From Euptelea pleiosperma (taxonomy: Eukaryota > Streptophyta > Magnoliopsida > Ranunculales > Eupteleaceae): a DNA stretch of 64,000 nt. The translations under genes and the position numbers were made by a program. The notes under the pieces were generated by a model. The model was given only the letters and a program-made list of their open reading frames with translations. It was not told the origin of the DNA and did no database searches. Of the stretch, positions 39,101-51,100 are shown piece by piece. Position 1 is the stretch's first letter. The number at the start of each line of letters is the position of its first letter. The DNA lies in assembly GCA_035048495.1 (NCBI GenBank), contig CM068540.1, forward strand, positions 17,964,829-18,028,828, given 5' to 3'.

Positions 39101-42100
39101 AGATAAGGTCCGGGTTGGTGATGGTACTTTTTCCTCAATGTCGAGGTAAGGTAATGTTACAACTTCACCATCCCTAACCTTATCCCCAGCTCTTCATGCC
39201 CCAAAGTTTACCACTAAACTCTTATATGTTAGTAGTATTACCAAAAATATGAATAGTAGTGCACCTTTTCTCCATCTCATTGTGTATTTCAGAACTTGGA
39301 GATAAGGAAAACGACTGACTACGATCGTGAGGATGGTGGTTTGTATTGTCTGAATACAAATGACCTTTCTTTTTATGAAGCACACCAATCTAGTACTAGT
39401 GCTAGTGTTATAGTGAATAAATACTAGTTTATGCGTTGGCACAACAGGATGGCTCCTTCACCTATTTTTCGGTTGAATCATTTGTATTCAGAGTTTATGT
39501 CTAGTTCTTTTGTTAAGCTTAACTGTGGAACTTGTGAGCTTGCTAAACATTTTTGTACATCTTTTCCTTCGGTGATAATAACAGTACTATTCTTTTAATA
39601 TTGTTCATTTTAATGTATAGGGCCCTTCAGATACTACTTTGTTTGATTATCGTTTCTTTGTTATATTTGTCGATGATTATAGTCGTTGCACTTGGGTATA
39701 CCGAATGAAGTCTAAAGACAAAGTGCATTCCATCTTTAAGAACTTTCACCAGATGTTATGTACTCAATTTGATCCCAAAATTAAAATTCTTTGTTCTGAT
39801 AATGAGGGTGAATATATGTACGAGCCTGGCATTGTACTTCAACAAGCAAGGTATTGAACACTAAATGTCATGTGTTAAAACACCACAACAAAATGGTGTA
39901 GCAGAGAGAAAACAAAGGCACTTATTTTGAAGTGACTCATGTCCTCATCAATATCCAGGTTTCAAAAACCTTTTAGTTTGAAGCACTGCTGACAGCTTCA
40001 TACTTAATCAACCGCATGCCATCTTGTGTTCTTCATTTTCAAACTCCTATTACTCTCCTTCATTCGAATCATTCCTTGTTTTCAGTTCCTCCAAAAGTTT
40101 TTGGATGTATCTGTTGCATGCATGTTCATCGTCCTGAACGTGACAAGTTAGATCTGAATGTTTTTCCTTGGATATCAATCATCTCAAAAGGGATATAAGT
40201 GTTATCGCCCTAGCACTTGTCGTTGATTGGTATCAATGGATGTTACCTTCCCTGAGTCAATTCCTTTCTTCTCTAGTGTCTGACATATCTTTAGGGGAGC
40301 ATAGTAACAGCGAAGAGAGTCCCATTCCCATTCCCTTATCGGTTCCTAAGTACACATTTGATTTGGACACTACTATACCTACTAGTGATGTGCTACAGGG
40401 AAAGGAACTGTAAGTGTACACCATAACAAAGAAACAACTCACTGTTCAAAGACCATGTCAGGAAGTCTCCTCGAATTCAACTAATATCAATCCCGTTGTT
40501 CCTTTAGATTCGAGACTTGTTGACCTTAATGTCCCTATTGTTGTTTGTAAGGGTGTTTGTGTATGCACACAACATATTATTTCCAATTTTGTTTCATATA
40601 ATTCATTATCTCCATCATTCAATGTGTTTGCTACTTCTTTGTCCTCTATTTCAATACCATCTAGTGTTTCAGATGTTCTTTCTTAACCTAAGTGGAAGGA
40701 AGCTATGCTTTAAGAGATGAGAGCTTTAGAAAAAAATGGTACATGAGAACTTGTGACATTATCCAGGAGAAAGAAACCAGTAGGATGCAAATGGGTTTAC
40801 ACTAGGATGATGGTTCGGTTTCAGGTACAAGGCTTCTATGGTTGCTAAGGGCTTCACTAAGACTTATAGTATTGACTATCAAAAGACATTTGCACATGTT
40901 GCCAAGATGAACTCCATTTGCTCTCTAGCAGCCAATGTGTCTTGTACATTACATCAGTTAGATGTAAAGAATGTCTTCCTTCATGGGGATTTAGAAGAGG
41001 TGTATATGATGATGCTACTTGGATTCAAATGTGAAGGTAGTGAAAATCAGGTATGTACATTGAAGAAATCCTTCTATGGGTTAGAACATTCCACGAGGTC
41101 TTGGTTCGAAAGATTTAGCAGTGCAATCAAGAAAGTTGGGTACAGATAAAGTCAAGCTGATCACACCTTGTTTATCAAGTGTAAGCAAGACAGAATCACA
41201 ACCCTCATGGTGTACATGGATGATATAGTAGTTATAGGTAATGATCCTAATGAAGTGTAACAGTTGAAAGAATATCTGGGAACAGAATTTGAGATTAAAG
41301 ATCTCAGTCCCTTGAAGTACTTTCTTGGAATTAAGGTCGCTCAATCAAAGAAAGGGATGTTTATTTCCTAGAGATAGTATGCTTGATTTGTTGAGTGAAA
41401 CAAGAAATCTTGGTGCCTAACCAGCTAACACACCAATCAAACAAAATCACAAGTTGAATGATGTGGATAGGAATTCTCTTATTGATGCAGTTAGGTTTCA
41501 AAGGCTGGTTGGTAGGTTGATTTAGTCATCTCTTACGTGGCTAGACATTGCATATGCAATTAGTGTAATTAGCCAATTTATGCATGCACCTCGCCCATCA
41601 CATCTTGAAACAGCACACAAAGTTCTCAAGTATCTCAAAGCCTCAACAGGCAAAGGTTTTACTGTTTGGAAGGCATGGGCACCTAAGAGTAGAGGCATAT
41701 ACTGATCCAAATTAGGGTTGGTTCTGTTACTGATCGACGGTCTACATCTGTTTAATGCACCTTGGTTGGTGGTAACCTTGTTTCTTGGAGGAGTAAGAAA
41801 CAATCATGACCAGATCAAGTACCGAAGTAGAATCGATCTATGATACATGGAGTTTGTGAGTTATTGAGGTTGAAAATTATCTTGGGAGAACTGGGGGTCA
41901 CAGTTCAAGAGTCGATGAATTTGCATTGCAATAATAAAGCTGCCACCAACATTGCACATAATCCAATCCAGTATGATAGGACTAGGCACATCGAGGTCGA
42001 TAGACAGTTAGACACTTCATAAATGAGAAACGAAAGCTTGGTCAGATCTGCACACCTTATGTAAACACGATAGAGCAGGTTGTTGACATATTGACTAAGG

Positions 42101-45100
42101 TGTTAGTAAGGTTTGTCTGGAAAACATGTTAGCCAAGCTGGGCATGATAGATATCTTCGTACGAGCTTGATGGAGAGTGTTAAATGTATTATTTTTGCTT
42201 CTTTATTGTAACTGTAGTATACTGGGGGCATTCCCAGTATTTCCCCTCCTTTCGTTAATTTATACTACAACATGGGAAATCGTGCAATGCACACACGCTT
42301 TCCCCTTCCCCAATCCTTTTCTTCTTTTCTTCTTGCTCTTTCTCTGCTTCTCACAATCTACACTTTTTGTCTTTCTCTATCAAGTGAAACCTAGGTATTT
42401 CTTAGGTATGTGATAACAGCCCTTTCCTTTTCTCCTAGATTGTCCAACTCAGTAGCCCACAATCTAGCTAAATGGGCAAGGAACAAATCAGTGTATAGGT
42501 TATGGTCTAATGTTCCTCCTTTTGTATCTTAAAAGCCTTAGAGGCTGATAAATCCTCTGTATTTATAGCTTATATTGACTCTTCATGTTAATAGAATCAA
42601 GCTTTGCCTAACGCGCATGAACACAAAAAAAATAGAAAAAAACTGATCAAAGCACTCAGAATTCAGTGAGATTCTGTTCACTTACGTTTCCACCAGCAGA
42701 CTCGACAATGGCCGAAAGGATGTGAACTGGGGGTTGGACATGCGTGGCAAGGCAGAAGTCATAACCTTTTAGCAAAGCTCGAGGACAATCTTTTGCTCTA
42801 AGAACAGCATCTTTCAATTCTGATCTATATTTCAACATATAATCTTCATCTTGTAAAATAAATGGTAATTCACCTGTAACATAAGGTGAGGATTAGAAAG
42901 GTATAATTAGAAAGCTTTGTTAAAAGGAAAATGATTTTTGTAGTGAGTTTTTACATCTTCCAGTCAACATTTTCCCATATGGACGAAAATACCCCTCTAA
43001 CAAAACTATCTTTCTGTCTTTTCAGGGAGCATTTGTGTCAAAATGTAAAAAAATGTTGCCTGGAGGCTGGAAGAGAGAAAGCTCATTGGAAAAATCAATA
43101 CCCTTGTTAAATATTAAGGTCTATAGGGGTAGTAGACTCACCCAAAAACCTGCCTTCCTTGAAGCTTGCTTTTAACCAACTGGATGAGATTATCCAAGCT
43201 CTGCAAGATTGTAAACAACTTTCCGCATTAAGACAGCTAACCAATAATGATATGTGAGTACACATGAATGAAACCATATAAAAGCATGCTGAAAAGTAAA
43301 CAACCATGCCCCTATAGTCACTGCACCATAGACAAAATACAGTCTAAAATCGGCAAATTAAAATAATTGTGGACTTGTGCAAAGATTTACCACTCAGTTC
43401 AGCAAATTCTAGACTTCTTTGTGTGTGTGTGTGGCCTACAAGCCCATTACCTCGATAACTGTAGTAATGCATGAATAGTGTATATAAAACCCACATCCCT
43501 AAATCTCCTGTTTTCAGTTGCCAGAATACTTGCTGCAACGTAGTGATAATTTCTGTGGTGCAGTATTGGCTAAGTGTTATGGGACATTGAGCTTACTCAT
43601 GCCATTTATAGATCCAACAGTCAATCAAACCCAACACAATTAGGTGGCACACATTTGGAATTCGCTGGTATCTCCACTTGGACCAAGTAATAAGTGAATC
43701 CAAGGTTGTAAAAAGACTGGGCTCGCCCAGGCACTGGACCTGACTGATTGCCTAGGCACTCGCATGGTGACCATGCCAACCATGGCTTTCGAATTTGGAT
43801 TTTAACATACACTAAAGGACCTCCCCTTGAAATGAGCAGTTAGTTCGTCAATATCTAGTGAAAATGAGATAAAGACTAACTACATTTCAAATCCTAGAGT
43901 TTACTCTAGGATCCAATCACCTTTCTTAGTGAAAACCAACTTCAGGGTCTCTATTGGAAAGGAAAGAGTTGAAGCAATGAAAGAGTTATACAAAAGTTTG
44001 GGTTTTGTCAGCATAATTCTAATCAGACCGAGCTGGTGAGGAGGATGACAGGTGGAGTGATCATCCTTGTTTATGTGGGTAATATTATAGTTATTGGTGG
44101 TGATTCTGCAGCTATTCAGGAAGTGAAATTGAATAGGTTATTTTGTATAAAATATCTTGAAGCATTGGAATACTTCCTTGGTATTGAGGTGGATCAGACA
44201 AGGAATGGTACCTTTATTTCCCAGACATGTAAAATCAGGGAAAGGTTGAAGTTTGACCTTTAGACTCTGGTTGAAAAGAACCGCCGTTGCTTCAGATGGA
44301 GATATTCTCGCTGATCAGTTGTATGCAAGGGTACCTTGAGAAAGTCGTGCTCAGAACTTGAATCTTATAGTTCACTGGACCTTTTACATGTTTTCTCAAT
44401 TGTTTTTGTTTTGTGAAAAAAAAATGGTTAATAATTTCATCCCTTTCATAATAGTTTTGTTTTTAACATTCACCAAGATTTACTGGAAATTTTCCCAATT
44501 TACATATTTTTATTAGTTGCCCAAATAGAAAGAAATCACTCAAAAAACAAAATCATAGCTTCAATATCTAGTCAAGTACTACACTTAAAAAAAACATATC
44601 TAGTCAAGTACTGATAACCTTTTTTTCACCTACTTCACTACTTTTCATTTCGACCACTTCTCATTTCATCTCAAGTCATTTTTTAGAATTTACATCAGTA
44701 CACCAGCAAAACCAGTAGTCACTTGAGAACTGGTCTATATTTTTGAACTTGTATTCCCCATCAATTCCAAAATAGAAACAAGATATGTGTTGATTACTAC
44801 AGCATGGCAGGAAGTAATATAGATTAACATTTTTAAAATGTTAATAAATGAAGTTTGAAGAAAACTAATTGACGAACACCCCCAAAAAAAATGCATGCAA
44901 ACCAAACACTTCTAATCTTTTTAATACTACATGAATAAATAGATGAAAACCTATTAACAGGAGGTGCGATGTGATCCAATTGAGTGTTAAATACAATGAA
45001 ACAAAAAAGAACTGAATTCAGTATAATCCTCTAATTCTCAGAGTTCCAATGGCATCACGTTGTGATCATGAAGGCAGTAGATATCAGACTAACCCAGAAC

Positions 45101-48100
45101 ACAGAGCAGTGCAGAAATTCAGAGTTCTTCTTGCTTTCCCCGTGATAACGTGCGTGCTCACACTTCCATCCAAGGAAACAGCACCACCAAGCTCTTTGAT
45201 TATCTATTATCAACATCAACACCCAATCAAACAGACCATAAATAACTAGAAGTACCAGATGAGAAAATGCACAACCATGCCATAATTTTAATTGCAAACC
45301 AATAGCCAGCAAAAATTTGCAGTCCTAAAAGGAGTACAATAATTTTCCAAGAGGGCAGGACTTCGACCATCAACCAAAAGCACCCTTTATTATCCTATTC
45401 CCTTCCCATACGCACTCCACCACCACCACTGGCTGTTGTTGGGTTACCAAGCAACAAAGTTTTTTGTGCTACAAACAAACAAACAAGCAGGACCTTCATT
45501 ACCAAGTGCTAATAGCACCTAGCCAATCTATCTGATGACTGTATTGGATCAAAATAAGATAACCTCATCGCAACATCTGAAAGCACCATTATCATTAGAT
45601 ATGAGAAACAAAAAACTGGAATCCTACCGGACTTAGATAAAGTATTTGACCCCTTCTAATTTCCAAACACAACCTATGTTTTGAGACTTTGCCCTTGTCC
45701 ATGTTGCTGCTCCAGTGAGGTAATGCAATCAATACAAATTTGCCCATCAATGGAAGATGAGAAAAACCTATATGTATTCCAACAGTTTATTCTCCATTTA
45801 TGGGAGATGCTGGAAATTGAGTTAATCATGCCATTAGATCTTTTATCCCCTTTTTTTTAATCTTCCTCTTCTTAAGCCAAACTCTAAGACAGTGAATTTC
45901 CATCTAAGAAAATGAAGTGATTTGTAGCCCATATTGTCCTAGAACCTTTCTCCTTTTTAAGCCTCCCTTGCTCATCTCCCTGACTTTCTTTTGTGTGCAT
46001 GGCCTAAATTTTCAGTCCATTTGTGCCATATATATTATTAATTATTGTATGTTGTATCGTGTTAGAGTTCTTAGTTTATTTCCTTTATATTTATATTATA
46101 TAGATGGGCGGCGTTATGTAGAGTATTGGGCCCATATGTTCTATTAATGTAAGTGGGCCCACACCACTTAAGTGAGTAGTATATATATATATATATCTGT
46201 TGTTGGGTGTGTGAGCTGGACTCGTGCGGTCCGAGTTTGTGTCGGGGATCCTTTGATATACATTGTTAAGCCTCCCTCTAACAGCTTAAGCTTTTAGATA
46301 AAGTGGTTGTCAATGTGGTATCAGAGCAGGAAGTCCCAGTAGGTTGCGGGTTCGAGTTCTCGGCAAAGTGCTGAAGGGGGTGTTGTTGGAGTGTGTTGTT
46401 TGGCTATGTGGCCAACACTCTACCTTTGTTAGACTCGTGGATCCTTTGATATACATTGTTTTACCTCCCTCTAATAGCTTAAGCTTTTAGAGTAAAGTGG
46501 TAGTCAAAATGGTATCAGAGCAGGAGGTTCTAAATTCGATCCCCAGGGGGCAAGTGCCCTATGTATTGCCCTGTGTGTCCCGCACGTGAGGGGGGGGGAG
46601 GATGCGTTGTTGCGTGTGTGCAATGGACTCGTGCAGTTCGTGTGTGTGCCAAGGATCCTTTGATATACATTGTTAAGCCTCACTCTAACAACTTAAGCTT
46701 TTAGAGTAAAGTGGTTGTCAACAATGTCAACATGAGGAGGCCGAACAACATATGTTCATACCTCTCTCTTCTCTCCATCTCTCTCTCTCTCATCTTCCAT
46801 TTTTCTCTTTATTTCACATGGTATTAGCCATTCTCAGCGCAAGTATGCGTTGGACCTTTTATCTGAGACAAGTACACTAGGCTCTAAGCCGGTTGATACT
46901 CCTATGGATCTCACTATTAAACTTGATGCTGGACAGGGGGAGGTTTATGCTGATGCTAGTCATTACCGTCGGTTAGTTGGAAAGCTGATTTACCTTACTG
47001 TCACTCGTCCAGACACCACCTTTGTTGTTGGCGTAGTTAATCAATTTATGCATGCCCACGACAAGCACATTAGGATGTCATTTTTCAGATTCTGCATTAT
47101 CTGAAGGGGTCACCAGGCGAAGGGTTGTTGTATCGACCATCATAGACTTTAGCTATTATTGGTTTCTCTAATGTTGATTGGGTTGGCAGTCGTTTAGACA
47201 GTCGGTTTACTTCAAGTTATGGTACATTTGTTGGTGGTAATTTGGTGACTTGGCGTAGTAATAAGTAGAATGTTGTCACTCGCTCAAGTGCCAAAGTAGA
47301 ATACAAGGCTATGGCCCACACTACGTTCGAGATGTCATGGGTCAAGTCCCTTCTTAAGGAGATGGGATTCGAGGTCCCTTCTCCTATGCCTATGTATTGT
47401 GACAATCAAGTTGCTAGCTATATTGCTAGCAATCCAATGTTTCATGAGCAGACAAAGCACATCGAGGTTGATTGTCATTTTATCCGTGATATGGTGTTAC
47501 ACAAACAAATCATCACTCTTTATATCAAGTCAGCAGATCAGTTGGGAGATGTTCTTAAAAAGGCCTTGCTTAGGAATCCCTTGCCTACTCTATGCACCAA
47601 GCTGGGCATGTTTGATTTGTATGCTCCATCTTGAGGGAGTGTTAGAGTTCCTAGTTTATTTCCTTTATGTTTATATTATATAGATGGGTTTTATGTAGAG
47701 TATTGGGCCCATATGTTTTATTAATGTAAGTGGGCCCACACCACTAAAGTGAATAGTGTATATATCAACATGAGGAGGCCGAACAACATATGTTCATACC
47801 TCTCTCCCTCTCTCTCAAACCCTAATCTCTCCCATCTTCTATTCTTCTCTTTATTTCACATATCTTATTCAGATGCAAACGTTTATAAGTCAGCTTCTAC
47901 TTAAGCTTGCTTTTCACATAATTATGAATGTAAAACTTCTAGCATAAGCATGCTAATATTTAATGGGTAAAGAATTATAAATATCGAACGCATCTAAACA
48001 GCCTCAATGCTCTTGAAATGATTAAACATACAATAAAAAGATTAAATTTCCCGTTTGATACTTAAATAAAAAAATATTATACTGAGCAATTAAGATGGTA

Positions 48101-51100
48101 TACGAACGAGTACCTCACCTGATTTAATTGGCAAACATAGATTTGGTTATTTCTCTTTAAAAAGCTTTTGGGTTCACTTTTCTGTAAGAATCATTTTGAT
48201 AAGTTATTCAAGGAAATACATCAAGAGTTATATTCGGTTGTACATTTCTTTGTTATAACATAGCAGGATATCCATTTCTAGACCCATTCATTCTCCTGCG
48301 ACATTATTTGTGATCACAAAAGGACTCCTACTTCAATCGATGTTTATTGAATAATGAATACCAAAGGGATCTGTTTCCACCCAAAACAATAATAGTAAAC
48401 TTTTCGCTTACTGACTCTATACTGGCAGAGAATACTTCTGATAAAACTCAAATCTAAGGGACGCTGCAAAGTCTGATGGATTTCTATTTACATCAAAACA
48501 TATACAGAAAAAACTCAATTTCTGATTGTTCAATAGCTTCCTTGTATGACTTGAAATCTGTAGGCCACAAGTCAGAACCAATGTTCTCCAATCGGACATC
48601 AAATTGCATAAACAGGTCAAGTTTCCTCAATAATTATAGAAGGTGTTATAGCTTGGATTCCAGTAGCATCAAGACGTTTTCATATAGCATAACAATAAAA
48701 GGATTCACCTTTGTAAGAAACTTTTGCTTAACATCGTCAGCAATATTCATTAACATGATCCTAGGGCATTCTCCTTTCGACAGAAGTTCTTCTTTGATGT
48801 GATCTTCATTTGACATGATATGATCTGGTCGAATTTCTTCAGCTTGAATTGCCAGACAATTATTGTTCAACGGATCTTTAGGAATAACTTGCATACAGGA
48901 AATAACTTGCATACAGGATTTATCTCTAGACGTGCCCAAGGAGCAAGCATTGAAACAAGAATTGGTTCCTCGATCATGTTCAGAAATGAGATCCCAAGTA
49001 GAATCTAGGTGACAGTCAATAAGGTGACCCCCCTTTACTTTTTTTGACTTTAACGAGGACCAGGAGGCTTCCCATACCCTCCTCTTTACACCTTGTCCAG
49101 AACAGGAACACTGCTTTCCATCAGCATCATCTCCAGTTTCTGCTACTCCCAAACCAGTTGTTATGTTGTTGCAATCCACTCCATTCCCAGGAACCAATTC
49201 TTTGCAATCTTGTATTATATCACGCCTAGGAGAAGAACCTACCAAAAGTGGAGAGGGTTATAATATTGCATAATAGCAACACCAGAACATTTGCAGAAAT
49301 GAATTAACAACAAATGTTATTGCTTCCATGTAATGAAATCTGCAGTAAATGTAAACAAAAGGAAACAGAACACATTGGAAATAACTAGACCTACATACCA
49401 TCAAACTTTATATCATTTCTTGAGCATCCATCTTTCACCAACACTTGGGGTTGAGGATTTTCGATTGGGGGAATAAATTCATTCAGCACCGCCCCTTCTT
49501 TGAAAGAACTACTCTTTGGAATATCATAACATTCCCCTGCATCCACCAATCCTTGACTTTTAACAGGAACAGGAGAAGCTGACTTGGCATGAGGCTTTAA
49601 TGGGAAGCACGGTTTTGAATGATTTGTAGAGTTTGCAAGAAAGCTGGTATCCTTGTTAAGATGAGAAACCATGAGGGTTGAACCACCAGGAAAGCATAAA
49701 GCCCTCCGAATGTCAGCTTTGATTGGTAGCCTGCGAGCTTTACCCTTGGTGTCTACCTCTGCTATTGATACAAAACCCTGCATTGCAATTCATTTTCATA
49801 AGACTCAAACATCAGATATTATAAAAACAACGTGATTTTACAGAAGATGCCAACAAAGTCTGGTTTCTAAACAGACAAAAATGCCCAGTTCCTGCAAACA
49901 GTTCAATACCCAATGGCCTTCATTATCAAGGTCTTTCAACACAAAGAAAGCAGTTGCCATAAAATTGACTTTGAAGTACAGGTAAAGATGATGATGCAAT
50001 GACAGGTTTGTCTCAAAAAACGACATGCATTTCCTAAATTCCCAGCTCATTTTCAGACCCAACTATCCCTTCCAGTTCCAAAACCTGCTTCAACAAACTA
50101 CCTTCTTATTGCAAAAATTTGATGAAAATGTTACTGGAGGTACTTTCTTGCTGACTATGAAAATTTTGAGACCATTTTTGGAAACATTCGCTACAGATGC
50201 TTTATAAGATTCATAAGTACGTGGACCATCAGAAGAAACCCAGCATAATCAAGCATATCGATAAAGGGATATGAATCTATGATTGTATGAGTTAGTTTCA
50301 AGCTCATGTTAAGCTCCATTCAACATACCTGTTTAAGCCAAAATCCTTCAGATTCCTTGTCTCCCCAACAAAATATTGTACGAATACCAACATTCTGAAG
50401 TCTCTTTCTCAACTCCAAATACAAGAGGCGACCAATCCCCTGAAAATTACTAAGATCAATCAATAGACTTAAGGGAGAAAATGTTAGATGTGTCAGTATT
50501 TTTTCTAAACATTGAACAAGAAAAAGAAAATAGGAAAAGTAAATGAATTCCATGTGATCCAAAAATTACAGTATTGATATTCATGTAAATGAAATGCAGG
50601 CATCTAAAGGCCAACCTTGCTGACATCCAAAATGATGAACAGATATTTGTTAATTTCTCTTAAAATTGAAGTACATTTGAGGTAGAGATTCAGATATCCA
50701 TGTAGATCTTAATTCAGAGATACCTCCAAAAGAACATCAAGCACGTGAATTGGAAATTACTGCTTGAAAAGTTTTTATTTTCCTTTATGCTATGAAGTAC
50801 TCTTACATTATTTCTCCCGTATATTTTAAATCAAATACCCTATGATTTAATTTAGATGAAAACTTGTCAGATAGTGCTTGTTCATTAGAATAAAATAATA
50901 GCAATAATCACAATGAAAGAAATATTGCCTCAACACATGCATTGCAAATAGGGAAGAATGGGAATTGGCAACACCACTAAACCTTGTGTTGGTAGTTTGA
51001 ACTAACAGCAGTAAGAGGAACCTCAGCATACTGAGTGTCCGCAGGTATTATTTGGTAAGTCGCTGCAGCTATCACCTATATAGAGCAAATGAAGAAGAAC

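Larger units (their letters stand above)
26992..42418 (+). mobile_element. old Ty1/copia retrotransposon, 15.4 kb with nested inserts
   Basis: LTRs at 26992-27234 and 42178-42418 are clearly related (shared GCTTCTTTATGGTAACTG-like start, ACTACAACATGGGAAATCGT, and GTGATAACA end). Flanks GTCCT and GCCCT are a 5-bp duplication with one change. The primer site after the 5' LTR (TACTATCACAGCAGG) is a decayed form of TGGTATCAGAGC. Gag starts at 27623 (MSTQSSIGDSS). Gag is split at 28256 by one copia element and near 34592 by another. The protease motif IDLRASNHMTG follows at about 39028, then integrase (FVDDYSRCTWVYRMKSKD), RT with YMDD at about 41215, and RNase H to the stop at 42170. Many stops and frameshifts: dead. 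Without its inserts it is about 5.1 kb. Confidence 0.88.

Noticed and set aside
43701..43784. CAAGGTTGTAAAAAG ... CCAACCATG, like a small hAT MITE
   Set aside because: The ends look right but no 8-bp direct repeat flanks it; at best a decayed copy.
48490..48627. Minus-strand frame with ENIGSDLWPTDFKSYKEAIE in intron 10 of the BRCT gene
   Set aside because: It looks protein-like but phases do not fit the flanking exons, and the exon at 45203-45094 supplies the expected BRCT sequence. It could be an alternative or lost exon.
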